Positions 36,901 to 44,800 of a DNA stretch of 64,000 nt are shown piece after piece. The DNA comes from VXYL01 sp965199915 (GTDB lineage: Bacteria > Pseudomonadota > Gammaproteobacteria > Pseudomonadales > Azotimanducaceae). Made by a program: the position numbers and the translations under genes. The notes beneath the pieces were generated by a model. It was given only the letters and a program-made list of their open reading frames with translations, was not told where the DNA came from and did no database searches. The stretch covers positions 4,712,001 through 4,776,000 of the forward strand of contig OZ241348.1 of NCBI GenBank assembly GCA_965199915.1. Direction: 5' to 3'. Each line of letters starts with the position of its first letter. Within the stretch, counting starts at the first letter, position 1.

Positions 36901-37215
36901 CAACGCCAAGGCGAAGTTTCCGCCCTAATCGAGCAATCCACGCTGGCCCGGCTCACCCGCGAAGTGGACGCGCTCGCCGCCAAGCGCCGGCAGGGGCAGC
37001 TGTTCGACGAAGCCGGCCAGCTGGCCGCCATCGAACGCTCCGCCGAGGAGAAGCGACAGGAACTCGCCCGCCGCCGGCAGCACTACGACGAACTCCGCGA
37101 ACAGCTGCAGCGCGAACGGGCAAGGGTGCTGGACCACCTCCTGCCCCAGCGCTTCACGCTGGCCGGCACGGCGCAGGTGTTCCCGGTGGCGGTGGAGGTG
37201 CGGCTGGCGGGGTGA
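33925..37215 (+). CDS. SNF2-family helicase (DrmD/HepA-like)
   Basis: A 1096-residue SF2 ATPase. Walker A DDVGLGKTVEAG (K162), DECH box at 271-274 followed by motif III FLSATPHNGH, helicase C-lobe motifs V and VI (IATDAASEGLNLHRTARYLL, EQRNGRLDRYGQG near 637-648). A long C-terminal part ends in a charged coiled coil (TREVDALAAKRRQGQLFDEA, RRQHYDELREQLQRERARV). It matches the SNF2 helicases of class 1 DISARM in architecture. GTG start overlaps the upstream stop (GTGA), so both helicases are co-translated. A HigA-like gene follows, here broken. Confidence 0.88.
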   Translation: MTQRDSYLAGAQSAIVAVPRVGLLATVRNRHGVVAAVQPFDGENGRLHLVHLEYKDARQPADERLLWERETGARLVEPTALPDPLRAAMPPADFDALLRAARWGALVPYLDPDGDGPLNRTPLASPFHGAVRVENYQLWPLLKALRMPRVSLLIADDVGLGKTVEAGLVLAELLIRRRIRRVLVLTPASLRAQWRDELKEKFALDFEVVDRQRTDAVRRELGMDANPWRLFSRIVASYHYLRQPDVLQRFLAACQTPDGSPHLPWDLLIVDECHNLLPSAVGEDSGLCRMLRQVAAQFEHRLFLSATPHNGHTRSFTGLLEMLDPVRFTRTSEMTAAMRRRAEDVVVRRLKRDIDASADARRFCRRNPPQAVALAFDARERELGAAFDAFRKTVRALAASGARGRQRAGHFAVEILGKRLLSCPTAFAESWRRARQGLAEAPVDAAALAAAERAWRQETGDDFETEQRAATAATVAGAWLANYAAEVQGDARRIEQALGALGFDLAGEAISEQTPRADARFDALARLIERLLRAGDAFLEDERLIVFTEYKTTLDYLARRLRERFDPQRIRTLFGAGGSGDVAGMTAAEREGVKAAFNDPEAPVRILIATDAASEGLNLHRTARYLLHYDCPWNPSRLEQRNGRLDRYGQGRDVTVHHFVSDADDDLRFLAHVIAKADDIREDLGTVNELFDRAAHRRLIEGHDLAIVQAELDACLAERGGATAIDADTTVAPEPAGDAGESSRQVAALEALRGEVDLHPQALGDTLEAALAATGGRPQMRPSDEPGFHRLLRPDLPGWQDVVDASVRVGGEHGAVPQLAFSAEPFMHSIGDLRVFLPRHDALLMHLAHPLMRRALGVLARRRYPGELQVSRWTARCGDVPSGMEAVVLLSVEELAVNVLRETFHCWVREVAFPVRDGSLGEPLPHAWARQHRGGDAADAATTESAADILEDAHAHLRDWLAGHQHELTERLRHQLEADHAVARGGEDERYRQRQGEVSALIEQSTLARLTREVDALAAKRRQGQLFDEAGQLAAIERSAEEKRQELARRRQHYDELREQLQRERARVLDHLLPQRFTLAGTAQVFPVAVEVRLAG

Positions 37216-37349
37216 GGAGCGGCCGCCCCACGCCGCCCATTGCATGAGTTTGCCTAAGATTCCGTGGCCGGGCATAACGCAGCGCGTTACGGCAGTGGCG
37301 ATCGCCACGGTCAATACAGCATTCGCGTAAACGACCAGTGGCATCTGAT

Positions 37350-37480
37350 GGCGAAGCTCCCCATGTACATCTAGGCGAGGTCCTTCGAGAGGAGTTCCTG
37401 ACACCGCTCAACCTAAGCCAGAACTGCGTGGCGCGCGACATCAACGTGCCGTCCCGTCGAATCAACGAGACCGTGCTTGC
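37350..37480 (+). pseudogene. HigA-like regulator, frameshifted and cut by an IS
   Basis: Compared with the intact gene at 40826, this copy has one base missing near codon 7 (giving a TAG), then reads the same helix-turn-helix (VLREEFLTPLNLSQNCVARD, then INVPSRRINETVL) and ends abruptly at the IS border near 37480. It lies ~130 bases after the SNF2 stop, as does the intact gene after the SNF2 fossil at 40755. Confidence 0.75.
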
Positions 37481-38640
37481 GCGGTTGAAGCTGCGACAAT
37501 GGCGCTCGGCAGGTTCCTAGAGTCGAGTATGGATGCGAAGGATGCGACGCAGGCGACGTTCGCGGAGCTGGAGTACGACGCGAAGAAGAGGAAGACGCGG
37601 CGGGAGAAGTTCCTGGAGCGGATGGACGGGCTGGGTTCCGTGGCGGGAGCTTGAGGATCTGATCCGCCCGCACTATCCGAAGGCGGGTCGGGGCCGGCGC
37701 CTGTACCCGCTGTCGTCGACGCTGCGGGTGCATTGCGCGCAGCTGTTCTACAACATGAGCGATCCGGGGATGGAGGACATGCTCTACGAGGTGGAGTCGG
37801 TGCGGCGCTTCGCGGGTCTGAGGCTGGACGGACGAGACGACGATCCTGAAGTTCCGCCACCTGCTGGAGGAGCACGGCCTCGGCGAAGGGCTGAAGGCGG
37901 AGATCGACCGGAGCTTGGAGTCGCGGGGTCTGTAGCGGCGCGAGGGCACGGTGCTGGACGCGAGGATCGTGGAGGCGCCGTCGTCGACGAAGAACCGCAA
38001 GGGGGAGCGGGATACGGAGATGCGCCAGACGAAGAAGGGGAACCAATGGCACTTCGGGATGAAGATGCACGTGGGGTCGGACGCGGAGACGGGGATCGCG
38101 CACAGCCTGGCGGTGACGGCGGCGAATGAGTCGGACGTGGCGCACGCGCACCGTCTGCTGCACGGCGGGGAGAAGCGGGCGTGGGGCGATTCGGGGTACC
38201 AGGGCGTTGGGAAGCGCGAGGAGAACCGCGGCCGCGGCGTGGACTGGCAGGTGGCGATGCGTCCCGGGAAGAGGCGGCGGCTGGACGCGGACGGCGACGA
38301 GGAGCGGCGGGAGAAGGAGAAGGCGTCGATCCGGGCGAAGTCGGAGCCCCCGTTCTTCTACGTGAAGCAGGTGTTCGGGTACCGCAAGGTGCGCTACCGC
38401 TGCCTGCACAAGAACAGGCAGCGGATCGCGCTGCTGCTCGGCTTCGCCAATCTGCTGATGGCCGAGCGGAGCCTGGCGGCGTGAGCGTGGCGCCCGTGCG
38501 CCTGGAAGGCGGCGAAAGCGCCCGAAACGGGCGCGGGAAGCCCCGCGTCGGGCGTTGCGGCGGCGTCCGGGCGCGGAAGCGAACGCGAAAACCCGCCGCC
38601 GGCCAACGTCCCCGCCGAATCGCCACTAGATCAGACCTTC
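37481..38640 (+). mobile_element. degenerate IS5-type insertion sequence
   Basis: The element interrupts the HigA-like gene. The left border is set by loss of HigA similarity after GTGCTTG (37473-37479); the right end is probably near AGATCAGACCTTCCC (38627-38641), which resembles the terminal repeat of IS5-type elements. No matching left inverted repeat is visible, so that end is eroded. No sequence past it resumes HigA, so flanking DNA has been lost. Confidence 0.6.
37529..38484 (+). pseudogene. IS5-family transposase, several lesions
   Basis: The DDE transposase can be rebuilt from three frames: an N-terminal part (TFAELEYDAKKRKTRREKFL), then WRELEDLIRPHYPKAGRGRR, then the catalytic part (LDARIVEAPSSTKNRKGERD, QWHFGMKMHVGSDAETG, GDSGYQGVGKREEN). 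Two extra bases (near 37632 and 37829) and a TAG near 37933 break it. The element cannot move by itself. Confidence 0.75.
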
Positions 38641-38733
38641 CCTAGGGGTGCCAAGTCGTTCATGCCAGACCTGCCTTCGGTCAATCCAAACTCCAACTTT
38701 TGAGTTGGCCTGAACCTGTGCCATCCTCGGCAC

Positions 38734-38940
38734 ATGATCGTCGATCGCGACTTGGTCTCGCACATCCGGCAGGCGGCGCAGCGCTTCCGGTCGTCACGCT
38801 CACCGCCCGCGGCAGAGCAGAAAGTCCACGCTGTGCCGCGCCCTCTTTCCGCAACACCGCCATCTGTCCCTAGAAGCGCTGGGCGTGCGAACATTCTCGC
38901 CGCAACGGATCCGGCGACGACCGCATCCTCACAACCGACG
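38734..38940 (+). pseudogene. fossil of a DUF4143 ATPase N-terminus
   Basis: From about 38686 the DNA matches 25248-25480, including the leader and MIVDRDLVSHIRQAAQRF, but single-base losses destroy the Walker A frame and similarity fades by ~38940. It is a decayed duplicate of the gene at 25296. Confidence 0.65.
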
Positions 38941-39250
38941 GCGCGACTTCAGCGCCTACCGACCGCAGGACCAAGCCCTTCTGCAATATGCTGGAGCTCT
39001 GACGGCAGGCAGGCCCGCACCTGGCCTTCGCACGAAGCCATGTTGCTCGAGCGCTCCGGCCTTGGACCACATCCTGTTGTTGATGAGGTGGTGGGACTTG
39101 ACAGTAGCTCCGCGATACGGTCAACATCAGAACGTTGAGTGCAGGTTCGCTAGATCTGCCGAGCGGAGACTACTTCATGATTGTGGCCAAACGACTACTT
39201 GAACATTGCGGCTGCCGGTGCAGTGGCGCTGCTCCGAAGCACGCTGATCC

Positions 39251-40417
39251 ATGAAGAAGGGATTCGTCATTGCGCTTGGAGTGCTCCTCGGAATCATCGC
39301 CATAGGCATAGCCATCCTCATCTCCTTAGCTGATCGTTCTCCGAGCAGAGTCGCATCGAAAGCGAAGCCCCGCACGGAGATCTGGGTGAAATACACGCAC
39401 GCTCAACCCGCCAGGATCCCGATCCTGAACGAGGAATCGGGCTACGATGTCATCCACGCGTATGTAGCGGCCCGCGACCCAGATAGTGGGCGGGGTTTCG
39501 TAACTCGAGCTGGCAAGGAGGAACCTTGCGATCCAAGCCTATGGTATAGAATCAAGTCCGGATTCAATAGCCTGTCTTCTTCTAGAAGTTCAAGCAAAAG
39601 GTGCCCGGTCTTCTGCGAGAAGAAAACCACGGGATACAGCAAGGTGTGGGCATATGCGTTTCCCGGCCACAGTGAGTGCGAGCACAAGACTCTACACTCT
39701 CAATTGGTCAGTGTAGTTGATCGCTCGTTTTCAAAGATTGCATCATCGTTGCGAACTTTCACCTTGCTGAACAACCACTGCAACATGAACACATACCATG
39801 CAGGTGTTGGGAGCATTACAAACAACAGCAATAGCTACGCATTCTCTGTGGTCGAGAAGCTGACTGGAGAGCGCCCAGAGCCTACAATTGGCGGCAGGTC
39901 AATTTCGAATCTATCCAAAACTAGAGTGTGGCATCCAGTCCACGGTTGGAAGGAAAATGTCGGTATCGGCGTAGATTGCCTTGTCAACGATTGGCCATCG
40001 TTAGCTACGACGCTCTTCCATTGCGCTAGGACATCAAAATATGTCCCTTGGCTTGCCCAGATCGTCGTTCCAAGCGGTAGCTACTGCAAGATTGACAAGA
40101 ACCGTTGGATAGGAGGCGAAGACGACGTTGTAGGGGTAAACACGTCAAGGCATAAGTTGCTCAAGAGCGTCATACTTCAAACGACAGAAGCTTTTCGACA
40201 CTTTGATCCCATCGGCTGGGATAGGAACCTCGTAGAGTCTCTAGATGGCTGTCTAAGGACATATAGTGTGGGGGGTAGGCAGGAGGGATGTTGGTTCAAT
40301 CTCAACGTGGTGAACGCATCTATATTGCGCAGTTTGGGCATGTCTGCTGGTTATCAGAAACTCGATGCTGTTCAATTGATTCGGATCCTCGCCCTAGTCG
40401 CTCGGAGTCGAACATGA
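39251..40417 (+). CDS. AT-rich membrane-anchored protein of unknown function
   Basis: A 388-residue protein. A single N-terminal membrane segment (FVIALGVLLGIIAIGIAILI) anchors a large outside domain with many Cys (PCDPSLW, RCPVFCEKKT, SECEHKTL, NNHCNMNTYH) and a motif NNSNSYAFSVVEKLTGERP that recalls the NSN site of some papain/NlpC-like folds; that is only a resemblance. GC and codon use are clearly lower than in the flanking helicase DNA, so it is a late arrival, inserted between the broken IS and the operon fossil. No ribosome site is evident. Confidence 0.65.
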   Translation: MKKGFVIALGVLLGIIAIGIAILISLADRSPSRVASKAKPRTEIWVKYTHAQPARIPILNEESGYDVIHAYVAARDPDSGRGFVTRAGKEEPCDPSLWYRIKSGFNSLSSSRSSSKRCPVFCEKKTTGYSKVWAYAFPGHSECEHKTLHSQLVSVVDRSFSKIASSLRTFTLLNNHCNMNTYHAGVGSITNNSNSYAFSVVEKLTGERPEPTIGGRSISNLSKTRVWHPVHGWKENVGIGVDCLVNDWPSLATTLFHCARTSKYVPWLAQIVVPSGSYCKIDKNRWIGGEDDVVGVNTSRHKLLKSVILQTTEAFRHFDPIGWDRNLVESLDGCLRTYSVGGRQEGCWFNLNVVNASILRSLGMSAGYQKLDAVQLIRILALVARSRT

Positions 40418-40464
40418 AGACGCACGACGAAGCAAATGAAATTGTCCCTAGATGCCACATGGAC

Positions 40465-40755
40465 GACTTGATTCTGGTGATCTGCCATGTGGACCGCGAG
40501 CCGGTGGACACCCTGCAGTGGGACGGACGCCGACGCAACCGAACGCGCCGCCGACATCCTCGAGGACGCCGCACGCCCACCTGCTCGACTGGCTTGCGGG
40601 CCACCTACGCGAACTCACCGAACGTCTGCGCCGCAGGCTGAAAGCCGATAGCGCCGCGGTCAGACGCCGCGGGTGCCAGCAGGGACAGCTGTTCGAGGGA
40701 AGCCGGCACGGTGCAGGTGTTCCCGGTGGCGGTGGAGGTGCGGCTGGCGGGGTGA
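40465..40755 (+). pseudogene. fossil of a second helicase-SNF2 operon
   Basis: Three or four blocks from the intact operon are joined with the middle deleted: 40468-40525 matches 32678-32745 in the DUF1998 region (HVDREPVD), 40530-40660 matches the SNF2 tail near 36740-36870 (AADILEDA, GLRATYANSPNV out of frame), and 40675-40755 matches 36990-37215 including the SNF2 stop (GTGTTCCCGGTGGCGGTGGA). Several thousand bases were lost from a diverged duplicate. Confidence 0.8.
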
Positions 40756-40825
40756 GGAGCCGGTCGCCCCATGCCTCGCGTGTTGAAATCGTCGACTACA
40801 CTAACGACCTTCAAGAGGCGCAGCG

Positions 40826-41119
40826 ATGGCGAAGCTCCCCAACATACATCCAGGCGCGGTCCTTCGGGAGGAGTTCCTAGCACCACTCAACCTAAGCCAG
40901 AACGGCGTGGCGCGCGACATCAACGTGCCGCCCCGGCGGATCAACGAGATCGTGCTTGGCAAACGTGCGGTAACGGCGGACACCGCGCTTCGACTTGCTC
41001 GCTACTTCGGGACGTCCGAACGCTTCTGGCTGGGATTGCAGGCGGACTACGACTTGGAAGAGGCCCGCCGTGCGTTAGGCGGTCGTCTGGACAAGGACGT
41101 GCGGAAATGCGCTGCGTAA
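40826..41119 (+). CDS. HigA-family helix-turn-helix protein
   Basis: A 97-residue Xre/HigA protein: NIHPGAVLREEFLAPLNLSQ, then a recognition helix region (ARDINVPPRRINEIVLGKRA) and TADTALRLARYFGTSERFWL. This is the HigA antitoxin signature, yet no HigB toxin is present on either side; upstream is the SNF2 fossil. AAGAGG sits before the ATG. Because the same gene follows the intact SNF2 helicase at 37350, it may have been the operon's own regulator rather than part of a TA pair. Confidence 0.8.
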   Translation: MAKLPNIHPGAVLREEFLAPLNLSQNGVARDINVPPRRINEIVLGKRAVTADTALRLARYFGTSERFWLGLQADYDLEEARRALGGRLDKDVRKCAA

Positions 41120-41188
41120 AGCGTGGCCCTGTTTCAGTGAGCCAATCGAGCAGTGAGCGCCATGGCGCTGCTAGCCGGTGAGAGCGGG

Positions 41189-41380
41189 CTAGAACGCCTT
41201 CTCCAACCCCGCTTGGGTGAGTACATTGGCGGTGTGCCGGGACTTGATGTTGCCGTCAATCGGGAAGCTGCGATTGGAGATGGGGCTGTACCAAATCTCA
41301 TGGTCGCCACGGCCATGCCTCACGAAGTGGCAGTGCGCTGCACGGAGCCTCTGCTTCAACCTCCGCGTGTAGCTCGCCAC
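41189..41380 (-). CDS. HicA-like toxin
   Basis: A 63-residue protein resembling HicA mRNA interferases: a double-stranded-RNA-binding-like fold with the active His in GRGDHEIWYSP and a late AxVLTQAGLEKAF helix. It follows the HicB-like gene by five bases, in the less common antitoxin-first order. GTG start. Similarity is weak, so the HicA call rests partly on the partner. Confidence 0.6.
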   Translation of the reverse strand: MASYTRRLKQRLRAAHCHFVRHGRGDHEIWYSPISNRSFPIDGNIKSRHTANVLTQAGLEKAF

Positions 41381-41385
41381 GAAGC

Positions 41386-41637
41386 CTAGCTCGCCGCGAG
41401 CCTGATGGTCTCCAGCCGCTTCAGCGTCAACTGAATGGCGACCTCCCCCCGCGCATGGTCTTGGCGTATCAAGTGCCGATTGGCATCGTACAGATCGGGA
41501 ACCAAGTCTCTGACTTTCTGCACCAACTGCTGCTGCGTCTCGGCTTCCGCCACCAATCCGGGAAAGTCCGTATCGGAGACGTACCAGACGCCAGCTTCAT
41601 CGTCCCACGAGATCGCGGCGAAATACGGGGTTGACAC
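41386..41637 (-). CDS. HicB-like antitoxin (DUF1902)
   Basis: An 83-residue protein with the HicB partial RNase H fold: FAAISWDDEAGVWYVSDTDF then PGLVAEAETQQQLVQKVRDL. The C-terminus is short and lacks a clear DNA-binding domain. The GTG start follows a strong AAGGAG site. It is the first gene of the pair and probably masks the HicA-like toxin. Confidence 0.7.
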   Translation of the reverse strand: MSTPYFAAISWDDEAGVWYVSDTDFPGLVAEAETQQQLVQKVRDLVPDLYDANRHLIRQDHARGEVAIQLTLKRLETIRLAAS

Positions 41638-41683
41638 ATCGATCTCCTTGCTTACGGCGCTAGGGCTAGAGCTCTCGTCGTTT

Positions 41684-41769
41684 GACGCTCACCAACCGCC
41701 ATAGAGCACGGGCGGCGACTCCGCAACCCTACGGCGTAGCAGATTGCGGTGTCAAATCAGGCCGATCCA
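41684..41769 (+). repeat. dispersed repeat family A, long copy 2
   Basis: 86 bases nearly identical to 25164-25250, between the HicAB pair and the methyltransferase gene. Confidence 0.65.
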
Positions 41770-41891
41770 AGGTGGGCGGCTGACCGAGCCGCACCCTCCG
41801 CCCCTCCTCCCCGCACACACCGTCGTTGCCCCACCCTCGTACACACAAGTACGATGCTCACCACTGACAGACGGCTTGCAGGAAGGCCCGG

Positions 41892-44800
41892 TTGCCTCGA
41901 AGCCCCCACATCTCCGCGTCGCTTACGCCAGCGTCGAACCACAGCCTTCCCGGCTGGGAGGACCTGAGCCACAGCGGCCTGCTCCTCGACGTCGCCCGCC
42001 TCGCCGGACTCGCCGGCTACACGCCTGCGCCGCTCGGCAACTACACCGAAGACAAGCTGCGCCGCCGCGCCATCGCGCTCCTTGACGGTGCGCAAACGGA
42101 CAGCGCCGAGGTCGCCCGCTTCGTGGCCTTCGTGCTCGAAGAGGTGTGCGGCTTCGATGCGGCCACCGGCGTTTGGCAGCGGGGCAGCCATGTTCCGCCT
42201 GCCGAAGGCCGCAGAGTCGTCACCGGCGAGACGGTGAAGCCACGGCACTTGTGGAAAGGGCCGCGCGGCGCTCGCTTGCCGGTGTTCCTGGACGATGCCG
42301 CGCGGCTCGGCATTGGCAGAAGCCGTCGCGCCGTGGGCCAAGCGCTGGCCTATCTGCGCGCTGGCCGAGAACACCTGGCGCTGATCACCAACGGCCGCCA
42401 CTGGCGCCTGCTGTTCGCGGGCATGGATTTCGACGCCTCCTGCCAGTGGGATGCGGAGTCTTGGTTCGCGCAAGGTGAACTGGCACCTCAAGTAACGGCG
42501 TTGCGTACGCTGCTGCAACCCAAGCTGTGGACGCCGGCGCAGGACGCCGCGCCGCCGCTGCTGCAAGGCATCCGCGATACCCGCAAGGGCCAGGCGGAGC
42601 TCTCCGAAGTGCTGGGCGAACGGGTGCGCGAGGCGGTGGAGATTCTCATTCAAGGCCACGGCGAGGCGTTGCAGGAACGCTGCGCGAACGTGGCCCCGGC
42701 GGACATCTACCGCGCCGCCTGCCGAGTGGCGATGCGGTTGGTGGTGGCGCTGTTCGCGGAATCCCGCGAGCTGCTGCCGCGCAGCAACGCCTTGTACGAC
42801 GCGAGCTACGGCATCGAAGGGCTGCGGGGGCGGCTGGCCGCCGAGGCGGCGCGGGGCGTCGCGCTGACCGAGAGCCATGCCGCATGGCCCCGCTTGCTGG
42901 CGCTGTTCCGCTTGGTATACGAAGGTTCGCACTTCCCGGACCTGCCGGTGGCGGCCTACGGCGGCGAACTGTTCGCGCCCGGCGACAGCGCGGGCACCGC
43001 CAGCGCCGATGGCCTTTCGCAAGCGCTCGCCGTGTTCGAGACGGCCTGCTTCGAGAGCGAGTGCTGCAACGACCGGGACGTTCACCACATCCTGCGCCTG
43101 CTCACCCGCACCACCATGCGCATTCGCCAAGGCCGCGGCAGCATCCGCGCAGACGTGCCGGTGGATTTCTCCGATCTCTCCTCCGAGTACATCGGCATCG
43201 TCTACGAGGGCCTGCTGGACTACGAGCTCAAGACGGCGCCCGCCGGCGACCCCGTGATCTTCCTCGCCGTGGGCGATCAGCCGGCGCTGCCGCTCTCGCG
43301 TTTGGAGGCGATGGACGACGGCGCGTTGAAGGCGCTGTTCGCGAGCTTGAAGGAAGCGACCGCCACGGACGCGGCTGCCGCCCCGACAACCGAGGACGAA
43401 CCCGCAGCAAGCAGCGACGCGGCCGACGCCGAGCCTGCGGCGGCAGAGATAGACAGCCGCCGCCACAACCGTACGCGAGCGGAAACCTGGGCGCGACGGG
43501 CGGCGCGCGTGGCCGGGCTGGTGCCGCCGTTGCGCCAACGCGCTGGCCAGCGTGCGTTCGAGGAAGCGCTTGGCCGCAAGGCGAAACAGCTGGTGGCCCG
43601 CGTGGTGCTGCCCGGCGAGTGGTATCTGGTGCGCTGGGGCGGCACGCGCAAGGGTTCCGGCAGCTTCTACACCCGCCCCGGCCTCGCCGTGCCCACGGTG
43701 CAGCGCACGCTGCGCCCGCTGGCGTTCGATGCGCCTCTGGACGCCGACGGCAAGCCGAACGAGGACGCGCCGCCGCAAGCGTGGACGCCGAAGCCGCCGG
43801 AGCGGATTCTGCAATTGAAGGTGTGCGACCCGGCGTGTGGCTCCGGCACGTTTCCGCTCGCCGCGCTGCGCTTTCTCACGGACGCGCTGTACGCCTCGCT
43901 GCAACACCACGGGCGCATCGAAGCGGAAGGCGACCGCGCCTTGATCCACCTGCTCGGTGGCGAACGGAACGGCGACGCGAACGAGCGCTTGGCCGACGAG
44001 CTGATCCCCTGCCGCCCGGACGAGGACGAGTTCGAGCCGCGCCTGACCGCGGTGCTGCGCCGTCATGTGGTGGAGCGCTGCATCCACGCCGTGGACGCGG
44101 ACCCGCTGGCCGTGGAGCTGTGCCGCCTTTCGCTGTGGATAGAAACGATGGACCGCACCCTGCCGTTCGGCTTCCTCGACCACAAGGTGAAGTGCGGCAA
44201 CGCGCTGATCGGCGCTTGGTTCGACCAGTTCGCCCACTATCCGGCGATGGCGTGGAAGCATCGCGAAGGCGGCGACAAGAACCACGGCAACGGCGTGCAT
44301 TACCCGAAGAACGCCCGCACCAAGGCGCTCAAGGCGTTCGTGAAGGAGCGCCTGACGCCGGACTTGCGCTTGTTCCTGCGCGGGCCGGACCTCTTGCAGG
44401 GCGACTTGCTGGCCGAGGCTGGCAAGGCCCACGACGATGCGCTGGCGGTGCTGGCGGAAATGCACGCCCTGCCGATCCAAGACGCCAAGGAACGCGCCGC
44501 CAAATACCGCGAACGCTTCCTGGGTTCCGCCGCGTGGCGTTCGCTGAAAGGCGCGATGGACTTGTGGTGCGCCTGCTGGTTCTGGCCCGCCGAAGAACTC
44601 GACTGCGCCCCGCTGCCGAGAACCTTCGCCGCGCCGTCGGAAGAGACCCGCACCGTGGTGGACCGGCTGGCACAAGCGCTGCGCTTCTTCCATTGGGAGC
44701 TGGAGTTCCCGGACGTGTTCGACCAGCCCGGTGCCGGCTTCGATGCGATGCTGGGCAATCCGCCGTGGGACATCGCCAAACCGGTCTCCAAGGAGTTCTT

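Noticed and set aside
36454..37404. Minus-strand frames within the SNF2 3' end as possible nested antitoxin
   Set aside because: Codon pattern mirrors the SNF2 frame; no start signals.
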